From assembly GCA_964036045.1 (NCBI GenBank), contig OZ038381.1, positions 132,873,708 to 132,937,707 on the forward strand: 64,000 nucleotides of DNA, in the 5' to 3' direction. The notes beneath the pieces were generated by a model that saw only the letters and a program-made list of their open reading frames with translations, had not been told where the DNA came from and ran no database searches. The position numbers were made by a program, and so were the translations under genes. The stretch comes from Eutreptiella sp. 'Long Island Sound 2002' (taxonomy: Eukaryota > Euglenozoa > Euglenophyceae > Eutreptiales > Eutreptiaceae). Of the stretch, positions 56,086-64,000 are shown in pieces (the first letter of the stretch is position 1; each line of letters starts with the position of its first letter).

Positions 56086-56348
56086 GTTCACTGTACACGG
56101 GGGGGGGGGGGTTATTTTTTGATGAAATTTTTGTCCAGTTTTTTTAGGATTCCACTCATTTCTATCAGAGTACTTACTCACTTTCCCCAAATGCCCTACT
56201 GGCAGTGCACACTCAGTCCATTATTTATTGAACTGAAATTGAAGCGGTCCTGCTGCAGCCCCATCTCTATTTGTTAGTTGACGTAAACATGAACAGCACG
56301 AGCAACACACCTCAGACCCTTGCAGTACCTGTCTCCGCTGCATCGCAG

Positions 56349-56458
56349 GGACCAATCGTCCAGATGTGTTGGACAAGGCCCTGCTGCGGCCCGGGCGCTT
56401 TGACCGGCAGATTGCCTTGGAGGCCCCTCCATTGGCAGATCGCATTGAGATTTGGATG
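56349..56458 (+). CDS. m-AAA protease exon: arginine-finger region
   Basis: This 110-nt exon completes the split Gly codon and encodes [20 protein letters not shown] followed by [16 protein letters not shown]. It contains sensor-1 Asn and the conserved RPGRFDR arginines that contact ATP of the neighbouring subunit in the hexamer. It ends in phase 0 at donor gtattg (56459). LAGTNRPD is characteristic of m-AAA subunits. It is separated from the exon it follows by 53.7 kb. Confidence 0.95.
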
Positions 56459-57093
56459 GTATTGCCCTCTTGATGACAGGCCAGGGGAAGGATTGCAGCC
56501 AGGGCACTGCACTGTCACTAGCAGACCCACTATCAATGAGGAGGATCGAGGGTAGATGGTTTGTTGCAGGCCATGTAGGGTTGTTGGGCTGTGGTCAAAG
56601 GTTTGTGGGCGTTCTGGACGGATGTGCAGGGTACTGGAGGGTTCAGAATCGTTGTAGGGGGTTGGTTGGGCGTGCGTCCTACACGGTTGTCAAGGGATGC
56701 TGCCAGGGGAGGGTGGCCCTGGATTGATTGAAGCACGTCTGCAAGGACGAACATCTGAACGGGTCATCATGGATTTGACTAACCTCAATTTCCCTTCTCT
56801 GACGCCTCCTGACCACTTCCAATCGTCGCCAACTCTTCCAAAGCCCCCCCCCCCCCCCCCCAAGCCCTCAGATGTTAGTTGCCCCCTTTCCTCCCCAGCA
56901 TTCCCTGGCCCCTGTTCGACCCCACCTTCATCATGCCTTATCCATGCTGACCATTGGTCAATGACCCTCACCTCAACCCTACCAACCCACACCAGCCCTG
57001 TCACCAACCATCAATCCAAGCCATGTGGCGCACAGTTTCAGAGTTGCAAGCCTCCATCGTTGGAATGCTGTGTTGCAATTTGGCACTCCACAG
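56459..57093 (+). other. 635-bp GT-AG intron of the m-AAA gene
   Basis: Donor gtattg, acceptor 'ctccacag', phase 0. A C-run lies at 56847-56860. No gene is inside. Confidence 0.88.
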
Positions 57094-57172
57094 GTGCACC
57101 TCAAGCCCATCACGACAGACAGCTCCGTTTCCAAGGAAGAGCTGGCCAAGGGCCTGGCAACTTTATCTGCAG
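57094..57172 (+). CDS. m-AAA protease exon: end of the AAA module linker
   Basis: This 79-nt exon encodes VHLKPITTDSSVSKEELAKG then LATLSAG. It aligns in position with the VHLKPLKLD...LAxLTPG segment of AFG3-type proteins. It starts in phase 0 and ends one base into a Gly codon at donor gttgcc. Its fit between the flanking exons, without gap or overlap, supports the gene model. Confidence 0.88.
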
Positions 57173-57764
57173 GTTGCCTATTCCAAGATGCCCCTATGGG
57201 TGCAGAGGTCAGGAGACGTCAGGTTTCCTGGTGCTTTGCGAGCGTCTGGAGGCAGATGCGATCTTATTGTGGTTTGAGGCATCGAAGGTTCAGCCCAGCC
57301 CACCGCTTTGGGTTCTCAGATGGCTCAGTCCGCTGCGGATACCAATGGCGTTCAACCAGTAAATGTTGTAAGCCTCATGAGATGGTGCTTCACAAGTCAT
57401 CCAGCGGCATTCGGATGCACGCCGCACGCCACCACATTCTGCAGAGGAGTCATGAGGCGTCCCAGGTGAGGCAGAAAGCTTTGCCGGTCCCCTAACAGTA
57501 GAATTGGGATCTGGGCATCCCACAAATTGAAAGTTGCCGGTGGGGGTACAGGGGGTGCAGTCGAAGCCTTTTTTTAGTGGCTTGGATACCCTCCCCCATG
57601 GGGGGGGGGGGGTGCCTGCCTGCCTTTTTTGAAATTCTGGGTGCCCTCAGCGAAATCACCTCCCCCCCCCCCTGGTGGGGGTAGGCCAACAGTGGGTTGG
57701 GATTTTTTGGAAAAAATATTTGTAACCAAAATATTCATTTCGCCCCTAAGCAGTGGGTTGCCAG

Positions 57765-57838
57765 ATCTGGTCAGTACCTTAGCGGCACTATATTACATCT
57801 GCAACCCAGAGGTCCTGGGTTCAAATCCAGGGCGCTAG
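57765..57838 (+). tRNA. tRNA-like relic (SINE-type head)
   Basis: Contains 'ctgcaacccagaggtcctg' followed by GGTTCAAATCC (B box) and a pairing CCTGG/CCAGG stem around an 8-nt loop. An A-box-like GGTCAGTACCTTAGCGG lies upstream. The acceptor arm does not close. Probably a tRNA-derived pseudogene or SINE. Confidence 0.3.
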
Positions 57839-59121
57839 GTTAATTGAGGCAACAGATGCAACAGGCTGGGCGAGGCTGAGATTTTATGGGGGAAAAGTTT
57901 CAAACTGAAATATCTTTTCCACCCCTGAGCTGGATGTTGTTTGAGGTGGACAAGGCGGTGAGTGGGTGCCTGCCTCCTTGACTGGACCCCCCCCCTTAGG
58001 GTAGGGGTAGGACAAAAGCAGTGCCTGCCCTGAAAAAGTGCCTGCCTCCTCCAAGATTTCACCCCCCCCCTCCCCCGCGTCACAAAAAAGGCTTGGTGCA
58101 GTCCCTGCTATGGATCCCTCCCCCTGGGCAGGGGGCCTCTTCGTGATGGCCCCTGGAGCCCCTTTCTGGAACCCCCTCCCGGTAGGCTCTCAACCGTCTG
58201 CCTGTGCAAGCGCCTTTTACACCACATTTATGAAATGCTCATCACCCCATTCCCAACCAAACACCATGCCCAATCCAATTCCTCATCACCTCCTACAAGT
58301 CCTGGGGAAATGAGTTGATAGATCTTGGAGCCTTTTTCCAACACCCCCGATTTCAGGGAACTCCCCTTTTGCAATCTTTCACCAGCCCTGAGCAGTGTAA
58401 TCCCAGAAGGTCACATTTTTGATTGTTATGCGGTGGTGCATGGTCTGTGTGTGAATGAGTCCCCTGAGCAAAGTAGATGAACTGCTTTTTGAGGAGGCAT
58501 CTTCTACAAAGCAAGGACACATTGGCCCATCCACATACACATCACACATATCAGCGACAGTGCCATGCCGGCCTACCGCACTCGCCAGCATTCCAACACG
58601 AACATTTCCTGCGCCTCTCTCACGCGCACATCTGCAGCTTGCCCCATCAGCCTGGGTCTGGTTCTGCCTTACATCCCAACTCCCTTGGGTTTCCTGACAC
58701 GCAGCCTCCCCCCTTTCCTGCCCCCCGTTGACCCTCAACCTTGGCTCCATTTAACCCACTTGATGTCATTTTTTTCATTTGTTTGTTTTTGCATGATTGC
58801 AAGATTGATCTTGATCAAGGTCGCAACCAGCGATTTGCAGGAAGTAAGCCTGGAGACAATGCATGTGATGGGATAGGTTAGATGATGCATCTTTTCGCAT
58901 GATTTGACGAAATCAGCACGCATTTGTTTGTGGTGTGTGCATGTCTGTGGGTCCATTCCGGCAAACAACAGGCAAGACCACGTTTGATGGCAGTTGTAGT
59001 AGCATCACAGACGGGGCTGGGTTATTCCTAGGGAGAGCACCAGTTTTTTTTTGTAATTACCTGCCCCTGCCCCTTCACTCTCTTCTGGCTATCCACCTGC
59101 AGCTTGTTTTCAAATCACCTT

Positions 59122-59290
59122 GAAGAGAGGTTGTTAGATCAAGCGCAGGCGCAGGCGTCGTATACCCCCCTTTTTGGGGGTCATTCACGTAGCATACCCC
59201 AAGGCATGACATTTGATGTCCAACCCCTTGTAAAATCATTATTTTGCCCAATAAGACAATCCCCCAATGGATTTTTTGATTCTGAGGCCT
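59122..59290 (+). repeat. Dispersed ~160-bp repeat, copy 2
   Basis: Second copy of the 46380-46560 repeat. One copy is in the giant intron and one is in the 3-kb intron beyond it. Confidence 0.85.
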
Positions 59291-59391
59291 CTATCCCCTG
59301 AAACTAGATAACACTTTTTTGAGGGGGGGGTTGGGGGGGTGTCAAAAGTTTGTGCTCCGAAGGGTTCAAGCAGTGGGGAAATGTTTGTGCT

Positions 59392-59470
59392 CCAGAACAA
59401 ACAGTGGTCGAATGGTAATGCAGCCGACTGCAGAAACGCAAGTCTTCGGTTCGAATCCTGGCTAGCCCAC
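59392..59470 (+). tRNA. tRNA-like relic, left half of an inverted pair
   Basis: Contains gtcgaatggtaatgcagc (59407-59424, A-box region) and GGTTCGAATCC (59449-59459, B box). AGTGG and CCACT at the ends can pair. The middle is too short or irregular for a functional tRNA. Confidence 0.4.
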
Positions 59471-59489
59471 TGTGATTTGTGGCGCCGCC

Positions 59490-59575
59490 GCCATCGTCGG
59501 CCGACCGGGATTCAAACCGCCGACCTAAAAGTCCGCGGCCAGCTGCATTACCATTCGACTGCTACTTGTTCTGAC
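59490..59575 (-). tRNA. tRNA-like relic, right half of an inverted pair
   Basis: The minus strand carries the identical 18-mer gtcgaatggtaatgcagc (59542-59559 as reverse complement) and GGTTTGAATCC (59508-59518). With the left half it forms an inverted repeat extending into flanking 'cagaacaa'. Confidence 0.4.
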
Positions 59576-59599
59576 AGCTATTGTCCTCCCCACTGCTTG

Positions 59600-59700
59600 C
59601 AGCCGAGTCTGCCACCGTGTGTTTCTGTCTGCTTGCCCGAATGACTGTCTGACTGTCTGCTGGCCTGACTAACTGACTGATTGGCTGACTGTCAGCCTCT
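59600..59700. repeat. (CTGACTGT)n-like simple repeat
   Basis: Degenerate tetra- and octamers of CTGA and CTGT type. Confidence 0.7.
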
Positions 59701-60227
59701 CTTCAAGGTGCACTGCAGAAGGCAATAGAATTTTTTTGGCCCCCACTATGCATACCACATATCAGTAATCAGTTGTCAGTAATCAGTAATATGAAGCTGG
59801 GCGCATTTGCGGGGTGTACTGGTGAGGGCTTGCGGAAGGTTCTGGGATTTGCAGTTTCAAACGCTCACGGGCTTTATCGGCGTTGTTGGCTTTATCAACG
59901 GTAGAGTCCTGAAGAAAATGATTTTAGGGAGTTGGGTGGGTGGCTGCTTGGACAATCTCGGACGTCCCTCCTTAGCACTTGCTGGAATCCCCCCCCCCCC
60001 CAATTTGAAAGTTCAGCCTCGGGTCGGTCTGGAGCCTCTGCTCCTCACGTTGCCACATGGTTTCTAGGTAAAGTTTTTTTGAGTTCTCCTTGAATTGTTG
60101 CCAGATTACACTTTGCACCTTTGTTTGTGACGCTAATTGCTCAAATGGGTGCAGTGCAGCTCCGAGGATTGGGGGATGGGTTGTAGTGCAAGATAAGCAT
60201 TCTCACATACCGCTGCTTTATTTCCAG

Positions 60228-60325
60228 GATTTTCAGGGGCCGACATCATGAATGCTTGCAATGAGGCCGCACTAGCAGCAGCCCGCCTGGGCGCTAAGGA
60301 AGTGTGTATGGAACATTTTGAGAAG
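60228..60325 (+). CDS. m-AAA protease exon: second helix of the lid
   Basis: This 98-nt exon completes the Gly codon and encodes GFSGADIMNACNEAALAAAR then LGAKEVCMEHFEK. GFSGADIxNxCNEAALxAAR is the sensor-2/lid motif of FtsH-family ATPases; the CNEAAL wording points to m-AAA. It ends in phase 0 at donor gtaagg. Confidence 0.95.
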
Positions 60326-60843
60326 GTAAGGCTCTGCCTCAGGGTTGCTGACGGTGTTTCCACACACACCGAATTCAACACTGAGCCAGCTCGCAACCCT
60401 TTGACCCTCAACCCTTAATCTCTCAACAATACCCCATACTGCGCACTTATACCCTACAACACGACCAGTAATGGGGTTCGCAGAATCAGAGGTTGTGCGT
60501 TGTGGAGTAGGTGTGAGCAGCGGGCTGCAGGTGCCATAGTACGATATGTCACACATTGGATAGAGGGTGTTGCATAGGAGGACGGGAATGGTTGACGGGT
60601 CAGGTCTGAGCTGCAGGTTGGTAGTCGTAGGCTGAGCTGCCATTTAGCTGCAGTGGCAGGTTGTGCTGCAGGCTGTATGAAGGTTTCTGCTCGAGTGGCA
60701 GGCTGTGTCAATTTCCCCCTGCAGATGTGTTTTCTGGCGGGTAGGAAAAAGGGGTTTGGACCCCTGCCTCTCCTCCTCCCTCGTTACAAACGCAGCCTGG
60801 GTCCAGGGCATTATGTCTGATGTATTGTGCTCCGTCTGTGCAG
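60326..60843 (+). other. 518-bp GT-AG intron of the m-AAA gene
   Basis: Donor gtaagg, acceptor 'ctgtgcag', phase 0. No feature is inside. Confidence 0.9.
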
Positions 60844-60981
60844 GCACTGGATCGCATTGTGGGTGGGCTTGAGAAGAAGAACAAAGTTCTCAGTCAGTGG
60901 GAACGAAAGGTTGTGGCTCACCATGAAGCAGGACATGCCATTGTGGGATGGTTCTCAGAGTGGGTGGATCCTTTGTTGAAG
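60844..60981 (+). CDS. m-AAA protease exon: start of the metalloprotease domain
   Basis: This 138-nt exon encodes [20 protein letters not shown], then [12 protein letters not shown] and DPLLK. GGLEKK and GWF...DPLLK are m-AAA features, and HEAGH is the zinc-binding motif of the peptidase (two His ligands and the catalytic Glu). It ends in phase 0 at donor gtgtgt. The following family segment (VxIxPRG...) is not found in the remaining 3 kb, so the next exon lies beyond the window. Confidence 0.96.
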
Positions 60982-61324
60982 GTGTGTCACTCCTGTGGTG
61001 GCGAGCAATGCTGTTCTGGGAAAGCAGGAGGTGTACAGGTATGCCATGGATGTACAACCAAAACAATTAGATGAGAGATGTGCAGCACGTTTTCATGTTG
61101 CCACATGTCCACCTTTGCACTGCATGCCATACATGGCCATGTGTCATGCGCGGTACCGCAGAGGAATGCATTGCAGCAGCTGCCAAAGAACACGTATTGT
61201 CTACGGCTCTGGTTCAGTGGCTGACCACTGCCATTCTGCACATGTCTGCAAACGTGTATACGTTGGTTGTTGTCCACTAACAGGGGATGCCCAGCTCAGC
61301 CAAGCCAAGGGCAGGGGGGGGGGG

Positions 61325-61425
61325 GTCTAAATGCACTTTTTTTGCAGTTTTTTGGCACTTTTCACTTTGAGCCATTTTTTGCACTTTTTGCACTTTTTTG
61401 CATTTTTTTGCACTTGTTTCCACTG
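61325..61425. repeat. TTTTTTGCACT minisatellite, block 1
   Basis: 11-12 bp units of TTTTTTGCACT. A second block is at 61710-61790. Confidence 0.9.
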
Positions 61426-61709
61426 CCCTGTCAGAGTTGTTTTCGCTCTTTTGATGTCTGTGACGCAGCCAGAAGCTGGTGCGCAGGTACATACAAATGA
61501 TGAGGAAGAGGAAAATGAACCTGGAAGGTAGGTTCAAAGTGGCGTAATGCCAAAACCAAGAGCACTATCCTCCTCCACAGTATCCGTATTTATAGGTACG
61601 GAGCCCCGGAGAGCAAAGGTGTCCTCAGAACCACATCATTAGTTTCAATGTTACGTTCGGAGCGCATTGTGTAGTGCACCGTTGTGTATTGTGTTGCCTT
61701 GTCGTTGCA

Positions 61710-61870
61710 TTTTTATGGTTGCATTTTTTTGCACTTTTTTGCACATATTTGCACTTTTTTGCATTTTTTTGCACTGCATTTTTTGGATAGTTCATTTGCA
61801 CTTCCCCCCCCCCCCCCCCTGCCAAGGGCTCAGCTTCCCCCCCCCCCCCCCCCCCCGGCCAGAGGGCCCA
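61710..61870. repeat. TTTTTTGCACT minisatellite block 2 and C-runs
   Basis: Seven units of the same repeat, followed by C-runs at 61806-61819 and 61838-61857. Confidence 0.9.
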
Positions 61871-62429
61871 CCCCTGGAGGGCCCTCTGGGCTCAGGATAG
61901 TGCCATTTGGCCGAGGCCTTCCAGCCACCTACTATTCCCCACTATGAGGACCCTGAGACGGCCAGTGTAGCCACTTTGATTTATCCCCCTCTTTGGGGAC
62001 CCCAAGATGTGTTATGTGCCCTGGATCGAGGGGGGCGGCCTGTTCGAATTCCCGACCCCCCCCCTCTTCTGGATGATGTTCCGTTTTCTGTTTCAGACAC
62101 AGTGTGTGTGTTGAGGTTTAACGAGGTTTGGCATAGAGAATAAAGATGCGCTTATGCTTGACTGTGGAGTGCATTACCTCTGATTTGCACTTGTCTGTTT
62201 TTGAATTAGGTCACACACCCCTTCCGGACCCCCAAAGTTTTCAAACCCGTCTTTCTCCAAATTGAGATTTTGGGCAAAATGCGGGCCCCACAGGCGCCAA
62301 ATTTTTTTTCCCGGGCATGCGGCATGCACTAAAATTACTCAACCCGCCTGTGTGTGTATATCCACCGGGGTAGTGGCAGGTTTTTTGCAAGGCACATCCT
62401 TGGATGAGGATCTTCTGTTTGTGAAGTTT

Positions 62430-63812
62430 GAAGCGAATACACATTCAGCAATTGCTAAATACGTTGGTCAACGGCCATCGCAATGACATGAAGGTCGCCG
62501 TTGCCCGGTCTAACCAAGGCACATCGTCTATTCCTAGTGTTGGTTGGGTGATCCCCACCCCACAAAAGAAGCCCCATGCGATCCGCCCTTTTGATGTTTT
62601 TTTTGGCGCTGACGATTTTTTTGGATGATGAAAGGGCGGGCCTTGGTTTTTATAGCATAGTGCATATCAAGTTCCAAGGCTGGCACATTGAGGTGAATCA
62701 CAGGGAATTGGAGGGCAGTTATGCCCTTGTTTTGTGCCAATTCATGCCGTGGCAGGTGTTCCTTGATGCCGCGGTTGTGCACTAGTCCAGTCACCTGGAC
62801 AACATGACACATCAGATTTTGGGGCGGCATGTGCACATGTGCAGACCACAAAGCCATGTGGAGCACCTATGGCAATTCTCACAGGATTAGGTTGAGCACC
62901 TAGCTAGCTAGTGTCTCATACCCCACCTTGCCTGGTACTACCGGGTGCCCCTCCTAAAGACTAGCACTGCCCGTGGATTCCAGCCGTGCTCATTCCCAGG
63001 TCGTGACCGCAGTGTTGAGCTAAAGTACATGCGGTTGCATGTGGCAGGGCATTTTTTGAAAGGACACAGGTGGGCGGATCAGGAACAATTGCCCATCCAG
63101 CAATTTTGCCTTTTTTGTGGTTCGGGAAGTGCCAAACAACATGATGGCCGCAAAGGTGCACTGCACGTGCCCTCTTGCCCATGAGCAACTGAGTGTCACC
63201 CATGCACAAAAGGGATCCAAGACAAATCCCTGTACCAATGTGCCGATGAAATGCCCTGTGCGGACACGTGTGGCAAGTGGGTTCGCTCCTATGTTTTGGC
63301 GGACCATATCGAGGAAGGCCACCCAATGGGGCCCCCGGCACCTTTGATTTCAGTAGAGGAAACGGGCTGTTGTCCTTGCTGCCTTCTCGCGTGGTCACAG
63401 GGCGGGCCGTACAGATCGTGTCCCTGTGCCTGTGCCGGAAATTACTACCTCATAACATGTGCCTACCGCTATTGATGCCGGCAGCAACAGCAGCAGCAGT
63501 AGTAGTAGTAGTAGTAATAGTGGCACTAGTAGCAGCAGTAGCGGTAGCAGTAGCAGCAGTAGTAGCAATAGTAGCAGCAACACCAGCGGCACTGCAAGTT
63601 CGGAATTTGTGCCCTCAAATGTTGGTGACGTATTGCCCTAGCAAGTTGTGACAAGGAAGCGAGCAATTTCCAAGGGTGCAGGGAACGAAAAGAAAGCCGG
63701 ACGCTTTGGGGAATGGGAAGATGACCCACAACTTGCGCCGGTGGCGAAACGGCGGCCTGGTTCTGAGGCCAAAAAGCGCGCCAAGAAGTAATGCATGTGC
63801 CGATTTGGCGAC
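62430..63812 (+). pseudogene. Decayed element ORF with zinc-finger-like motifs and poly-Ser tail
   Basis: Pieces in order: DVFFGADDFF, then FLDDERAGLGFYSIVHIKFQ and HIEVNHRELEGSYALVLC, then FCLFCGSGSAKQH, then CGKWVRSYVLADHIEEGHP (Cys/His spacing like a C2H2 finger), a Ser/Asn tract (63485-63600), and a basic tail with AKKRAKK near 63775. At least four frame changes separate them. The poly-Ser plus charged tail recalls the ORF at 12513-13147. No superfamily is identified. Confidence 0.4.
63480..63600. repeat. (AGC/AGT)n microsatellite
   Basis: Imperfect AGT/AGC triplets encoding Ser. A similar tract is at 12915-13020. Confidence 0.9.
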
Positions 63813-64000
63813 ATCCTTTCTTAGCCTGAACCCTTGTGTGTTGTTGGTACAAATGTGGCGACTCTACGATGTGCATCATGGTTTGAAGCATGCCGGCATT
63901 AGGGAAGCAACCTTCCCTCTTCTTTGAACCACCAAAATTTTGAAATCCTTTGGCGTCCAAATTATCACTTTTTCTCACTCCTTTGTATACCGTGGACCCC

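Larger units (their letters stand above)
2618..56348 (+). other. Giant phase-1 intron of the m-AAA gene, 53,731 bp as assembled
   Basis: The donor gtgtgc at 2618 and acceptor catcgcag ending 56348 bracket 53.7 kb. The exon before ends VVVLA plus G; the exon after supplies GG then [12 protein letters not shown]. Joining them restores the family sequence with no missing or extra residue, and strand and order are right. The intron holds at least five mobile-element families, two true satellites and many minisatellites. It crosses a 200-N scaffold gap, so the true length is uncertain and a scaffolding error cannot be excluded from sequence alone. Confidence 0.8.
57173..60227 (+). other. 3055-bp intron of the m-AAA gene
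   Basis: Donor gttgcc, acceptor tttccag, phase 1. It holds tRNA-like relics, G- and C-runs and a copy of the repeat seen at 46380-46560. The stretches 57850-59120 and 59600-60220 show no gene. Confidence 0.88.
60982..64000 (+). other. 5' part of the next intron of the m-AAA gene
   Basis: It starts gtgtgt and is at least 3,019 bp long. It contains TTTTTTGCACT repeats, a decayed element ORF and poly-Ser tract. The stretches 61430-61710 and 61870-62430 hold no supported gene. Confidence 0.8.

Noticed and set aside
61441-61540. Exon-like segment with an acidic EEEENEP tail between cag and gtaggt
   Set aside because: It does not match the metalloprotease segment expected after DPLLK, and the stop follows at once; too short to support.

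Overview
This is nuclear DNA from a eukaryote with spliceosomal introns and a large, repeat-swollen genome. It is probably a protist or alga. The lineage cannot be fixed from this window. All readable introns are GT-AG, and all six exons begin with G after the AG. A non-LTR retrotransposon endonuclease here looks, from memory only, like elements of dinoflagellate or other algal genomes. Long G or C homopolymers occur throughout, including one of 31 G.

The only conserved host gene I recognise is one mitochondrial m-AAA protease (AFG3/FtsH family) on the + strand. It spans the whole window. Six internal exons are visible: 2303-2414, 2525-2617, 56349-56458, 57094-57172, 60228-60325 and 60844-60981. 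Together they give exactly 210 codons in compatible phases, running from the Walker B region through the arginine-finger region to the HEAGH zinc site. The intron between the second and third visible exons is 53,731 bp as assembled (2618-56348). It contains one 200-N gap (51284-51483). The Walker A exon(s) lie left of the window and the remaining protease exons lie right of it.

Almost everything else is intron filling. 1-2302: hairpin-unit minisatellite and a strand-switching minisatellite. 2.6-6.3 kb: degenerate tandem repeats and broken unknown ORFs. 6.5-9.0 kb: TTCTAG repeats, microsatellites and a foldback palindrome. 9.3-12.1 kb: an unknown ORF between CTTCTCGG repeats, plus a rearranged reverse-transcriptase relic. 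12.5-15.4 kb: a poly-Ser ORF and a minus-strand gene relic with a ubiquitin-specific-protease-like domain. 15.5-19.0 kb: GTGGCGCACAG arrays with a Ty3-type integrase relic embedded. 19.2-25.2 kb: a multi-ORF element (one ORF is 2OG-Fe(II)-dioxygenase-like) punctuated by AGGAAGGGGGTTCCT repeats. 26.3-32.5 kb: another multi-ORF element punctuated by TCTGGTTCCAGA palindromes. 34.9-39.0 kb: 28 copies of a ~149-bp satellite. 39.0-40.4 kb: a G4-prone minisatellite. 43-46.3 kb: a minus-strand multi-ORF element punctuated by TTATGAACGCG repeats. 47.0-54.7 kb: a ~190-bp satellite containing two insertions of one non-LTR retrotransposon family at the same position of the monomer. The intron ends with short repeats before the third visible exon; later introns hold tRNA-like relics and another broken transposon ORF.

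No host-type gene other than the m-AAA protease was recognised. Most element ORFs carry stops or frameshifts, often at homopolymers, so decay cannot be fully separated from assembly indels.
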